From 40CM-4-69-5 sp036556905 (GTDB taxonomy: Bacteria; Methylomirabilota; Methylomirabilia; Rokubacteriales; CSP1-6), in the NCBI GenBank assembly GCA_036556905.1, contig DATBIM010000128.1, positions 1 to 64,000 on the forward strand: a DNA stretch of 64,000 bases, read 5' to 3'. The notes below the pieces were generated by a model, which was not told the origin of the DNA, searched no databases, and saw only the letters and a program-made list of their open reading frames with translations. Made by a program: the position numbers and the translations under genes. Of the stretch, positions 23,818 to 33,804 are shown piece after piece. The number at the start of each line of letters is the position of its first letter. Position 1 is the first letter of the stretch.

Positions 23818-25944
23818 ATGGCGGGAGCGATGACGCGGATTCGCGAATACCTCACCGGCTCGCTGGTCCTGCTGGGCGCGCTCGTCCTGGCGGCGCCGGC
23901 GGACGCGGCGACGTCCTCGAATGGCCCCCTCGTTCACGTCGAGCTGGTGAGCGAGGTCGCCAGCGTGCAGCCGGGGGCGCCCTTCTGGATCGCGCTGCGA
24001 CAGCGCATCCCGCCGGGCTGGCACACGTACTGGGCGAATCCCGGCGACTCCGGCGAGCCGACGAGGCTCGAGTGGACGCTGCCGTCCGGTGTGACGGCGG
24101 CGGCGATCTCCTGGCCGGCCCCCGAGCGGATCCCCAGCGGCCCCGCCGTGAGCTATGGCTATAGCGGCGAGGTGCTGCTGCCGGTCCGCATCGACCCGTC
24201 CGCCGAGCTGCGCCCGGGCCATGCCCTGACCTTGCGCGCCGCGGCGGCGTGGCTCGTCTGCGAGAAGGAGTGCATCCCCGAGGAAGGGGCGGTCGAGCTC
24301 ACGCTGCCGGTAGCCGCGACTCGACCCGCGGCTGATCCGCGCTGGGGCAACGCGATGGCCCGGACGCTTGCCGCGCTGCCGCGTCCGAGCCCGTGGCCCG
24401 TCACTGTCTCAGCGACCGCTGACACCGTCACCCTGACCGTGGCCGCGACCGGCTTGCCGCCGGCGCGGATCCAGGACGCGTGGTTCTACCCGCTCGAGTG
24501 GGGGTTGATCACGTACGCGGCGCCACAAGCACTCGCCGTCTCCCCGCAGCATCTCACGCTGAGCGCCGCGCGGGGCCCTCTGGCCGATGCGGTCACCCGT
24601 CCCGTCGAGGGCGTGCTCGTCATCACCGAACGGCTCGACGCCGGTCCTGTGCGCCAGGCCTTCGTGGTGCGCGCGCCGGCGCCCGCCGCGGGAACCGCCG
24701 CCGTGTGGTCGTGGCCGACCCTGCTCACGGCAATGGCGCTCGCGCTCCTGGGCGGGCTCGTGCTCAATCTGATGCCCTGCGTGCTGCCGGTGCTCTCGGT
24801 GAAGGCGCTGTCCCTGGTCGCGCACGGTGGCCGCGGCCCCGCGGTGATGCGACGCCATGGACTGGCCTACACCCTGGGCGTGCTGGTCTGCTTCGCCATC
24901 GTCGCCGGTGGGCTCATCGCGTTCCGGGCCTCCGGCGAGCAGGTCGGCTGGGGCTTTCAGCTCCAGTCGCCCCTCTTCGTCACGTTGCTCGCGTACGTGC
25001 TCTTCGTCATGGCGCTCGCGCTGTCGGGCGCGGTGACGATCGGCGGTGGCGTGACGGGAGTGGGAAGCTCCCTGGCCGCCCGGTCCGGCTACACGGGATC
25101 GTTCTTCACCGGCGCGCTCGCCACCCTGGTCGCCACGCCCTGCACCGCGCCGTTCATGGCCACGGCCGTCGGCTATGCCCTGACCCAGCCAGGGCCGGTG
25201 GCGCTGGTCGTCTTCGAGGCCCTCGGGCTCGGCCTGGCCCTGCCCTACCTGGCCCTCTCGCTGGCGCCGGGCTGGGCACGGCTGCTGCCCAGGCCCGGGC
25301 CCTGGATGCAGCGCCTGCAGCAGCTGCTGGCCTTTCCCCTGTATGCGACGGTGGCCTGGCTGGTATGGGTGTTGAGCCTGCAGGTGGGACCCGCGGGGCT
25401 CACGGCCTGCCTGGCCGGCCTTGTGCTGGTGGGGCTCGGCGCCTGGCTCTACGAAACCACGCGACACGCCGTCGGCAGCGCGCGGGGCATCCGGGCGGTG
25501 GCCGCGCTGAGCGTGCTCATCGCCCTCGGGCTTCCGGCCCTGGGCGACGCGCCCTCCCCTCGCGCCGCGCCCGCGGAGCGCGGGGAGACCGGCATCCCGT
25601 GGGAGCCGTACACGCCGGAGCGGGTCACCGAGCTGCGTGCCAGCGGCAACGCCGTCTTCGTGAACTTCACCGCGGCCTGGTGCATCACCTGCCTGGTGAA
25701 CGAGCGCGTGGCGCTCCGCTCCTCCGAGGTGGCGGCGGGCTTCGTCGACAAGCGCGTGGCCTACCTCAAGGCCGACTGGACCCGCCGGGACCCGGAGATC
25801 GCCCGGGCGCTGGGCAGCTTCGATCGGAGCGGCGTGCCGCTCTATCTCCTCTACCCGGCGAACGGCACCGGGGCGGAGCAGCTGCACGTGCTCCCACAAA
25901 TCCTCACGGAACGCATCGTGCTCGAGGCCCTCGAGCGGCTCTGA
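23818..25944 (+). CDS. Protein-disulfide reductase, DsbD/ScsB-like
   Basis: The roughly 708-residue protein has three parts in DsbD order. The periplasmic N-terminal domain follows a signal peptide and carries the cysteine pair WLVCEKEC (about 147 and 151). The multi-pass electron-transfer domain holds one Cys in NLMPCVLPVLS (about 318) and one in ATPCTAPFM (about 442). The C-terminal thioredoxin domain has WCITC (about 621-624). Such proteins move reducing equivalents from cytoplasmic thioredoxin to the periplasm for cytochrome c maturation or disulfide repair. Start is taken at ATG 23818; ATG 23830 is an alternative. It is followed by an exported redoxin gene, a plausible partner. Confidence 0.88.
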   Translation: MAGAMTRIREYLTGSLVLLGALVLAAPADAATSSNGPLVHVELVSEVASVQPGAPFWIALRQRIPPGWHTYWANPGDSGEPTRLEWTLPSGVTAAAISWPAPERIPSGPAVSYGYSGEVLLPVRIDPSAELRPGHALTLRAAAAWLVCEKECIPEEGAVELTLPVAATRPAADPRWGNAMARTLAALPRPSPWPVTVSATADTVTLTVAATGLPPARIQDAWFYPLEWGLITYAAPQALAVSPQHLTLSAARGPLADAVTRPVEGVLVITERLDAGPVRQAFVVRAPAPAAGTAAVWSWPTLLTAMALALLGGLVLNLMPCVLPVLSVKALSLVAHGGRGPAVMRRHGLAYTLGVLVCFAIVAGGLIAFRASGEQVGWGFQLQSPLFVTLLAYVLFVMALALSGAVTIGGGVTGVGSSLAARSGYTGSFFTGALATLVATPCTAPFMATAVGYALTQPGPVALVVFEALGLGLALPYLALSLAPGWARLLPRPGPWMQRLQQLLAFPLYATVAWLVWVLSLQVGPAGLTACLAGLVLVGLGAWLYETTRHAVGSARGIRAVAALSVLIALGLPALGDAPSPRAAPAERGETGIPWEPYTPERVTELRASGNAVFVNFTAAWCITCLVNERVALRSSEVAAGFVDKRVAYLKADWTRRDPEIARALGSFDRSGVPLYLLYPANGTGAEQLHVLPQILTERIVLEALERL

Positions 25945-25973
25945 CGCGTACCCTTCCCGACAAGGAGCGCAAG

Positions 25974-26624
25974 ATGACGTGTGATCGCGCAACGGACCTG
26001 ACGCGACGGGACCTCTTGATCGGCGCCGGCGCCCTGGCCGGCGTTGTTACGCTTGCCACCGCCAGCGGCCCGGCCCAGGCCGCCGCCACCGTGGGCCAGC
26101 CGGCCCCGCCGTTCACCGCCTCGGCGACGAACGGCGCCAACGTGAGCCTGGTCGACCATCGCGGCAAGATCGTGGTGCTCGAGTGGACGAACCACGAGTG
26201 CCCCTATGTGCGCAAGCACTACGAGACGGGAAACATGCAGGCGCTGCAGAAAGCGGCGCGGGGCAAGGACGTCGTGTGGCTCAGCGTGATCTCCTCGGCG
26301 CCGGGCGAGCAGGGCCACGTGACGGCCACCCAGGCTGACGAGCTCACCCGGATGCGCCAGGCCGCGCCGACCGCCGTCCTGCTCGATCCCCGGGGCACAG
26401 TGGGGCGGCTGTACGACGCCAAGGTCACCCCGCACATGTACGTGATCGACGCCAAGGGCGTGCTCATGTATGCGGGCGCCATCGACGATCGGCCGACGAC
26501 GCGCCGGGCCGATGTGCAGACCGCCCAGAACTACGTACGGGTGGCGCTGGAGGCGGTGATGGCGGGGCAGCCCGTCAAAACTCCGGTCACGCGAGCATAC
26601 GGCTGCACGGTGAAATATCCCTGA
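25974..26624 (+). CDS. Tat-exported redoxin-domain protein (AhpC/TSA-like)
   Basis: The 216-residue precursor begins with a twin-arginine signal (TRRDLLIGAGALAGVV, cleavage near AQAAA). It continues with a thioredoxin-like redoxin domain: VGQPAPPFTASATNG, GKIVVLEWTNHECPYVRKHY with a single reactive Cys (about 75), VTPHMYVIDAKGVLMYAGAID. There is no CxxC, so it resembles peroxiredoxin-like redoxins rather than TlpA. Placed 29 bases after a DsbD-like gene, it may receive electrons from it. AAGGAGCGC precedes the ATG. The stop overlaps the start of the DUF3500 gene by one base. Confidence 0.85.
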   Translation: MTCDRATDLTRRDLLIGAGALAGVVTLATASGPAQAAATVGQPAPPFTASATNGANVSLVDHRGKIVVLEWTNHECPYVRKHYETGNMQALQKAARGKDVVWLSVISSAPGEQGHVTATQADELTRMRQAAPTAVLLDPRGTVGRLYDAKVTPHMYVIDAKGVLMYAGAIDDRPTTRRADVQTAQNYVRVALEAVMAGQPVKTPVTRAYGCTVKYP

Positions 26625-27673
26625 TGCGCCATGTCATCGGTCGCCGGCGGCTTCTCCACGGTGCCACGGCGACAGCGCTGCTCCACGGCCTGAGCCCCGT
26701 GCGGGTCGGGGCCGAGGCCGCCGGGCCTGAGGCCATGGCGCGAGCGGCGAGCGCGTTTCTGGCCACGCTGGAGGCCGGCAAGCAACAGCGGGCGGCTTTT
26801 GCGTTCGCCGACGCCGAGCGTCGCAACTGGCATTATGTTCCGCGTCGCCGTCAGGGATTGCCCTTCAAGGACATGCCAGCGCCCGCCCGGGCGGCGGCCC
26901 ACGAGCTACTGAAGTCGGCGCTCTCCGCCGCCGGCTACGAGAAGGCCGTCAATGTCATCCGGTTGGAGGAGGTCCTGCGACAACTCGAGTCGCTGGGGTT
27001 CTTCCGGGACCCGGAGAACTACTGCCTCTCGATCTTCGGCACACCCGGGACGGCCAGCCCCTGGGGCTGGCGGCTGGAGGGGCATCATCTGTCCCTGAAC
27101 TTCACCCTGGTACCCGGGCGCCCGGTCGCGGTGACGCCGGCCTTCATGGGGGCGAATCCAGCCAGCGTTCCCAGCGGCCCGCTCCAGGGCCTGCGCACCC
27201 TCAAGGACGAGCAGGACCTCGGCCTCACCCTGGCCCAGAGCCTCGGTTCCTCGCTTCACCCGAAGCTCATGATCGCCTCGAGCTCGCTCGGCGATATCGT
27301 CAGCGGGCCGGGACGGATCGAGAATCTCAAGGCCCCGGCCGGCGTCGGGTTCGGCGAGATGAATGCCGAGCAGCGCGGGCTGGCCCTGCGCCTCGTCGAG
27401 ACATACGCGCGCAACATGCGGGCCGATATCGCCGAGCACGAGCTCCGGGCCATCCGCGAGGCCGGCCTCGAGCGGATCCACTTCGCCTGGGCCGGCCCGA
27501 TCGATCCGGCGCGGCCTCACTACTATCGGGTGCACGGCCCCACCGTGCTGATCGAGTACGACAACACCCAGAACGACGCCAACCACATCCACTCCGTGTG
27601 GCACAATCCCCGCAACAGCTTCGGCGCCGATGTCCTACGGGCCCACTACCTGACCGGCCACCGCCACGCCTGA
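26624..27673 (+). CDS. DUF3500 domain protein, Tat-type signal
   Basis: The 349-residue protein begins with RRRLLHGATATALL, a likely twin-arginine signal. It shows the DUF3500 fingerprints: RNWHYVPRRRQGLPFKDM near residue 66, YCLSIFGTPG, WGWRLEGHHLSLNFTL, PAFMGANPA and the C-terminal HYYRVHGPTVLIEYDNTQNDANHIHSVWHNP with several His and Asp that could bind metal. The biochemical role of the family is not established to my knowledge. It is the last gene of the DsbD/redoxin run, start-coupled to the redoxin. Its stop touches the stop of the convergent protease gene. Confidence 0.88.
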   Translation: MRHVIGRRRLLHGATATALLHGLSPVRVGAEAAGPEAMARAASAFLATLEAGKQQRAAFAFADAERRNWHYVPRRRQGLPFKDMPAPARAAAHELLKSALSAAGYEKAVNVIRLEEVLRQLESLGFFRDPENYCLSIFGTPGTASPWGWRLEGHHLSLNFTLVPGRPVAVTPAFMGANPASVPSGPLQGLRTLKDEQDLGLTLAQSLGSSLHPKLMIASSSLGDIVSGPGRIENLKAPAGVGFGEMNAEQRGLALRLVETYARNMRADIAEHELRAIREAGLERIHFAWAGPIDPARPHYYRVHGPTVLIEYDNTQNDANHIHSVWHNPRNSFGADVLRAHYLTGHRHA

Positions 27674-28699
27674 TCAGGGAATCGTTCCGGTCAGCTCGAT
27701 GACCTTCCCCGCCCGCAGCGCCGTTCCCGTGAACGTCCCTCCCGAGCCCATTCCGGCCAGCGTGTCACGGATCTTGACGAGGTCGGCCACACCGTTGATC
27801 TTGATGCCGGCGATGCTCAGGAGGATGTCGCCGCCGACCACCAGGGACTCGCCGTCGATGGTGATCGTGGTCGTGCCGCCCCGGAGCCCCGCCGCCTCGC
27901 CCGGGGAGCCCTTGGCGACGACCTTCACGAGGTAGCCGAGGGCGCCGGGCGGCAGGTTCAGGATGTCGGCCTGGCGCTCCGTCAGCATCTGACCTTCCAG
28001 GCCGCCCCAGAACGACCGCTTCTCCAGCAGGAGCTGCCTGGCGGTGTTCCCGGTGACGACAAAGCCGAGGCCCTCGCTGCCGCCGCTCTTGGAGATGTTG
28101 TGGCTAACGATGCCGATGACCTCGCCGGCCATGTTGAACATCGGCCCTCCCGAGTTGCCGGTGTTGATCACGGCGTCCGTCTGGAAGAACTCGGCGAGCG
28201 GCATCGACCGGTACATCGTGTTCGGCGCCCAGCGCGCGCTGATCCAGCCCACCGAGAGCGAGTAGCTGAGGCCGTAGGGCGCTCCCACGATGACCACCTG
28301 ATCGCCGACCTGGACCTTGTCAGAGTTCGCGAGCGGGGCGACCCGCGCGTTGGCGGGAACCCGCTCGAGCAAGAGCAGTGACAGGTCGGCGGCGGGCTCC
28401 GAGGCGATCACCTTGGCCTTGACCGCCTCGCCGCCCATGAACTCCACAACGATCTCGTCCATGGTGTGGACGACGTGGGCCGCGGTCATCACCTTGCCGT
28501 CCTTCGAGATCAACACGCCCGAGCCAGTCTCCGTGTAGCGGGCCTCGCTCTGTCCGCTCACTTCCCGCCCCCGGGCCCGGATGACCACGACCGAGGGATT
28601 CACCTTCCGGAAGACCTCGCCGACGCTCTGGGCCTGGGCCGGAGGCCCGGCGCCCAGGAACGTGACGGCCACCAGCGCAACCAGCATCGCTCGCTTCAT
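27674..28699 (-). CDS. HtrA/DegP-like trypsin-type serine protease with PDZ domain
   Basis: The 341-residue precursor has a signal peptide (cleavage near PAQAQS), a chymotrypsin-like protease domain and one C-terminal PDZ-like domain (about 230-335). The catalytic triad is visible: His75 in MTAAHVV, Asp105 in AADLSLL and Ser183 in TGNSGGP. The PDZ contains GYLVKVVAKGSPGEAAGLRGG and GGDILLSIAGIKING. It is expected to degrade or chaperone damaged periplasmic proteins. A GGGGAGGGGAAGG site supports the ATG at 28699; a longer N-terminal form is disfavoured because it would bury the signal peptide. The arylsulfatase gene lies 40 bases upstream on the same strand. Confidence 0.9.
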   Translation of the reverse strand: MKRAMLVALVAVTFLGAGPPAQAQSVGEVFRKVNPSVVVIRARGREVSGQSEARYTETGSGVLISKDGKVMTAAHVVHTMDEIVVEFMGGEAVKAKVIASEPAADLSLLLLERVPANARVAPLANSDKVQVGDQVVIVGAPYGLSYSLSVGWISARWAPNTMYRSMPLAEFFQTDAVINTGNSGGPMFNMAGEVIGIVSHNISKSGGSEGLGFVVTGNTARQLLLEKRSFWGGLEGQMLTERQADILNLPPGALGYLVKVVAKGSPGEAAGLRGGTTTITIDGESLVVGGDILLSIAGIKINGVADLVKIRDTLAGMGSGGTFTGTALRAGKVIELTGTIP

Positions 28700-28739
28700 C
28701 CTTCCCCTCCCCGGGCCAATTGCCATCTCCTCTCGAATG

Positions 28740-30290
<1,551 letters not shown>

Positions 30291-30333
30291 AGGCATTCTC
30301 CCTGACCGTGTGGAGTGAACGGGCATTATGTTC

Positions 30334-30351
30334 CCTTGTGCCGACACAAGG
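30334..30351. promoter_or_regulatory. Inverted repeat upstream of the arylsulfatase gene
   Basis: CCTTGTG and CACAAGG are perfect 7-base arms with a 4-base centre, 44 bases upstream of the sulfatase ATG, next to a CATAAT on the minus strand. Size and position suit a dimeric repressor or activator site. Confidence 0.35.
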
Positions 30352-30372
30352 CTCGCGCGGCGACTACACCAA

Positions 30373-30408
30373 GCGGGCACGCCCGCGTCAACTGAGACTT
30401 TGGTCTCA
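30373..30408 (-). terminator. Two adjacent hairpins after the multihaem cytochrome gene
   Basis: GCGGGC-AC-GCCCGC (30373-30386) and TGAGAC-TTTG-GTCTCA (30393-30408) follow the minus-strand stop at 30417. The second is only nine bases past the stop. They probably serve as terminator or 3-prime processing structures; an operator role is possible. Confidence 0.35.
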
Positions 30409-30416
30409 TGCCCGCA

Positions 30417-32777
30417 TCACCAGCGAGGCCGGCGCAGCGCGGCCAACAGGTCCCGCGCCCGCGGGTCTTCGGGCATGACCGCGGCGAGGCGCTCGGCATA
30501 GCCCAGGGCCCGGGCCAGCTCCCCCCGCTCGCGGTGGAAGGCGGCCAGGCCGAAGAGCAGGTCGGGATCGAACGGGTGTCGCTGAACCGCGTCCTCCAGG
30601 ACGCGAATGGCTTCGTCCCGGCGGCCGGCGTCGTGCAGGGCCACCGCGTACACGTAGCGGTAGCGGGCGACGGAGGGCGCGAGCGTGGCCGCCCGGCGCA
30701 ACGCGCCGACGGCCGCATCGAGCCGCTTCTGCCGGGCCAGCGCGAGCCCGAGGGCGTGATGCAGTGACGGGTCGCCGGGCGCCACCGCGAGCCCGTCGCG
30801 GAGCACGCGCTCGGCGTCATCTTCCCGGCCCCGGAGGCGATAGAGATCGGCGAGGTTCACGTACGCGGGCACGTGGCCGCGCCAGAGGGAGATGGCGGCA
30901 CGGTACTCCAGCTCGGCCTCGGGCGCTTGCGCCCGCTGGGCGTGCAGCAGACCAAGGTTCACGCGGGCCTCGGGACGGTCGGCGTTGAGCCGCTGACTGG
31001 CGATGTACTCCTCGATGGCCAGGTGTCGGGCCGCCCGTTCTGCCGAGCCGAGCGCGGCATCGGACACCGAGGCCAGGACGCGGCCGGCTTCGATCCGCAC
31101 GGCGCGGACGGGATCGCCGAGCAGCGGTGCCGCGAGCGCCGGGCGCTGCTCGGGCGGTGCGGCCTCGAGGGCGGCGAGCGCCGCGCGCCGCAGGAGCGGG
31201 TCGGGGTCGCGAAGTCCCTGACGAACGGCTTCCAGCGCCGTCGGACCCGGGGAGCGCGAGATCAGGGTCAGCGCCGTGGCGCGAGCGACGGCAGGCTGGC
31301 CAGCGTCGCGGATGAGCTCGGCGAGCAGGGCCAGCGCCCCCGGCTGGCCGGCGCGGCCGGCGTGGAGGGCCCGCGCGTAGCGCTGATGGCCGCCAGGATC
31401 GCGACCGTACCATGCGCGCACCGCGTTTCTGGCCCAGGCCGGATCGCGGTCGGTATGACAGGCCGTGCACGCGTTCGGCATGCCCAGCTCCACGGACAGG
31501 TCGGGGCGCGGCACGCGCAGGCTGTGGTCGCGGCGGGGATCGACCAGCATGTAGGTCGCCGCCGGCATGTGGCAGCCCACGCACGCCGCTCCCGTCGAGC
31601 CGGGACGGTGGAAGTGATGGCTCGCCGTGTCGTACCTGGCCGGGGCGTGGCACTGGGCGCAAACGCCGTTGCCCGGGGCCCTGAGCCCGAGGGAGTGCGG
31701 CTCGTGGCAGTCGCTGCAGGTGACGCCCTCGCGGTACATCCGGCTCTGGAGGAACGAGGCGTACGTGTACACCTCGCCCTGCTGCTGGCCATCGGCGTGA
31801 TAGAGCTCGGGGTCGAGGAGCGCCGGCAGGTGGGTCTCCATCAACCGGCGCCTGCTCGGGGCGCCCTCCGCGATGACGGACCGGCGCGAATGGCATACGG
31901 CGCAGACCTCGATCTCGCCGTCGGCCGCGCGGGGAGCGCTGCGCCGGGCGTTCCCGGTCGCGGGGTCCAGGCGCCACTGGCCGCGGTCGTGCAGCACCAC
32001 CATCAGGCCCTTCCGGGGATCGCCCTCGCCCGTCCACCATGACGCTCGACGCTCGGCCCACGCCACGTGCCGAGAGCCCGGGCCGTGACACGCCTCGCAG
32101 GCGACGTTGACCTCGGCCCAGCCGGTCGCGTACCGGCCGAAAGTCGCGTCGTAGTTCTTGCGCACGCCGGTCGAGTGGCACTCGGCGCACTGATAGTTCC
32201 AGGTCTGCTCGTAGCCGGTCCAGTGCAGCGGATCGCCAGGCCGCAGCCGCTCGCCCGGATAGAGCGAGAACCAGCGCTGGCCGCCGGCCTCCCGCGGCCG
32301 GGTATCCCAGGCGATCGTGAGGGCCTGGAGCCGACCGCCGTCCAGCTCAACGAGGTACTGCTGCAGCGGCGTGACGCCAAAGGTGTACTTGATGTCGTAG
32401 TCCCGCACGCGCCCGTCCGGACCCTCGGCGCGCACTCCGAACCGGTTCCCGTCACGGGAGAAGGTGAATGTTCCTCCGGGCTCCGCGAAGCGGACGCCGC
32501 CGAAGTCCCCGCGCACGGTGTCCGCGCTTGCCGGCTGCATAGCCAGATCGTGATGGGAGCGCCGCCACCGCTCGTGCTCGCGGGAATGGCAGCCGGCGCA
32601 GGCGCGGACACCGACATAGGCCGCGTCGGCGGTCGGCGGGGGCGAGTCCCGTCCCTCCTGAAGCCCCAGCCACGGCCATGCGACGTAAAGAACCAGCGCG
32701 ACGGCCACCGCGCTTCCAGCGCCGGCCACGGCCATCCACCACCATCTCGGGGTGTTGCCGGATCTCCCCAGCGTCAT
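30417..32777 (-). CDS. Eight-haem cytochrome c (c554-like) with HEAT and TPR repeats
   Basis: The 786-residue protein has an N-terminal membrane anchor or uncleaved signal (about 11-37). A periplasmic cytochrome region holds eight CxxCH motifs between residues 60 and about 445 (CAGCH, CAECH, CEACH, CAVCH, CSDCH, CAQCH, CVGCH, CTACH), plus additional His that could be distal ligands. It is followed by HEAT-like repeats (GLRDPDPLLRRAALAALEAAP, LLGDPVRAVRIEAGRVL) and four or five TPRs to the C-terminus. The haem part resembles cytochrome c554/c-prime-type proteins. The TPR tail suggests docking of partners. The enzymatic role is unknown. A -10-like TATGAT eight bases upstream suggests a leaderless start. 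Confidence 0.87.
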   Translation of the reverse strand: MTLGRSGNTPRWWWMAVAGAGSAVAVALVLYVAWPWLGLQEGRDSPPPTADAAYVGVRACAGCHSREHERWRRSHHDLAMQPASADTVRGDFGGVRFAEPGGTFTFSRDGNRFGVRAEGPDGRVRDYDIKYTFGVTPLQQYLVELDGGRLQALTIAWDTRPREAGGQRWFSLYPGERLRPGDPLHWTGYEQTWNYQCAECHSTGVRKNYDATFGRYATGWAEVNVACEACHGPGSRHVAWAERRASWWTGEGDPRKGLMVVLHDRGQWRLDPATGNARRSAPRAADGEIEVCAVCHSRRSVIAEGAPSRRRLMETHLPALLDPELYHADGQQQGEVYTYASFLQSRMYREGVTCSDCHEPHSLGLRAPGNGVCAQCHAPARYDTASHHFHRPGSTGAACVGCHMPAATYMLVDPRRDHSLRVPRPDLSVELGMPNACTACHTDRDPAWARNAVRAWYGRDPGGHQRYARALHAGRAGQPGALALLAELIRDAGQPAVARATALTLISRSPGPTALEAVRQGLRDPDPLLRRAALAALEAAPPEQRPALAAPLLGDPVRAVRIEAGRVLASVSDAALGSAERAARHLAIEEYIASQRLNADRPEARVNLGLLHAQRAQAPEAELEYRAAISLWRGHVPAYVNLADLYRLRGREDDAERVLRDGLAVAPGDPSLHHALGLALARQKRLDAAVGALRRAATLAPSVARYRYVYAVALHDAGRRDEAIRVLEDAVQRHPFDPDLLFGLAAFHRERGELARALGYAERLAAVMPEDPRARDLLAALRRPRW

Positions 32778-32785
32778 GGCCCGTT

Positions 32786-32791
32786 ATCATA
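32786..32791 (-). promoter_or_regulatory. -10-like element of the multihaem cytochrome gene
   Basis: TATGAT on the minus strand, eight bases before the ATG at 32777. No SD sequence lies between. Confidence 0.4.
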
Positions 32792-32859
32792 GTCACGAAG
32801 CCTCGGTCTGACTCGGGCGTTCCATGGTGTAATCGCCGGACAGGCGTCGAGGAAGAGCT

Positions 32860-33792
32860 CTGAAAAGCCCGGTCCGATCACTGGCATTCGTGACCGCCGC
32901 GCTGGTGGCGTTGGCCATCGCGGCGGCGCCCGCGCCAGCCCATGCGCAGGATCTCGAGCCGCGGGCGTATGCGAATACGCCGGTCGGGATGAACTTCGTG
33001 CTCCTGGGCTACGCGTACTCCGAGGGCGGCGTCACGACGGATCCCTCGGTTCCCCTGACGAACGCCGACATCCAGGTTCACCAGACCTTCCTCGGCTACG
33101 CCCGCGCGCTGAATCTCTGGGGCCTCTCGGGGAAGTTCGCCGCCGTGTTCCCCTATGCCTGGCTGTCGGGAACGGCCGAGTTTGCCGGACAGCCGGGGGA
33201 CCGTGAGGTGTCTGGATTCGGAGACCCCAAGCTCCAGCTCTCGGTCAACTTCTATGGGGCTCCCGCGCTGTCGCTGAAGGAGTTCGCCGATTACAAGCAG
33301 GACCTCATCGTCGGAGCCAGCCTGCAGGTGTCGGTCCCCGTCGGCCAGTACGACCCCGACAAGCTCGTGAACATCGGCACCAACCGCTGGGCAGTGAAGC
33401 CGGAGCTCGGGGTCTCCAAGGCCTGGGGGCCGTTGACCCTGGAGCTCATGGCCAGCGCCACCTTCTACACCGACAACGACGACTTTCTTGGCGGTCAAAC
33501 CCGGGAACAGGATCCCCTGTATGCCGTGCAAGCGCATCTCATCTATAGCCTTCCGTTCGGGATCTGGGCGGCGCTTGACGGCACCTATTACTTCGGCGGC
33601 CGCACGACCTTGAATGGCGCGAGGAGCGACGATCGACAAGAGAACACCCGCCTGGGCGCGACCGTCGCGCTCCCGGTCGACCGCCACAACTCGGTCAAGC
33701 TCCACGCGAGCACCGGCGTCACCGCCCGCACGGGAAGCGACTTCACCACCGTCGGCATCGCCTGGCAATTTCGCTGGGGGGGCGGGTTGTAG
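32860..33792 (+). CDS. Outer-membrane transporter-like protein (phenol MetA-pathway family)
   Basis: The beta-rich protein matches the family of putative outer-membrane channels linked to phenol meta-pathway genes: ANTPVGMNFVLLGYAYSEGG, GFGDPKLQLSVNFYGAPALS, VSVPVGQYDPDKLVNIGTNRWAVKPELGVSKAWG, and a C-terminal aromatic strand ending WQFRWGG. The standard start GTG 32890 gives a signal peptide without a charged n-region. An in-frame CTG at 32860, behind GAGGAAGAG, restores LKSPVRSLAFVTAALVALAIAA, so I annotate from there; the exact start is uncertain. The gene is divergent from the multihaem cytochrome gene and convergent with a DUF4105 gene. Confidence 0.8.
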   Translation: MKSPVRSLAFVTAALVALAIAAAPAPAHAQDLEPRAYANTPVGMNFVLLGYAYSEGGVTTDPSVPLTNADIQVHQTFLGYARALNLWGLSGKFAAVFPYAWLSGTAEFAGQPGDREVSGFGDPKLQLSVNFYGAPALSLKEFADYKQDLIVGASLQVSVPVGQYDPDKLVNIGTNRWAVKPELGVSKAWGPLTLELMASATFYTDNDDFLGGQTREQDPLYAVQAHLIYSLPFGIWAALDGTYYFGGRTTLNGARSDDRQENTRLGATVALPVDRHNSVKLHASTGVTARTGSDFTTVGIAWQFRWGGGL

Positions 33793-33804
33793 CGGTCCGT
33801 TGGC

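Noticed and set aside
24409..25992. Open frame of about 527 codons antisense to the DsbD-like gene
   Set aside because: Low-complexity Arg/Gln/Gly composition and no motif. The sense gene is unambiguous.
27671..27676. TGATCA at the shared end of two convergent genes as a regulatory palindrome
   Set aside because: It is simply the two TGA stops placed back to back. Six bases are too few to claim a site.
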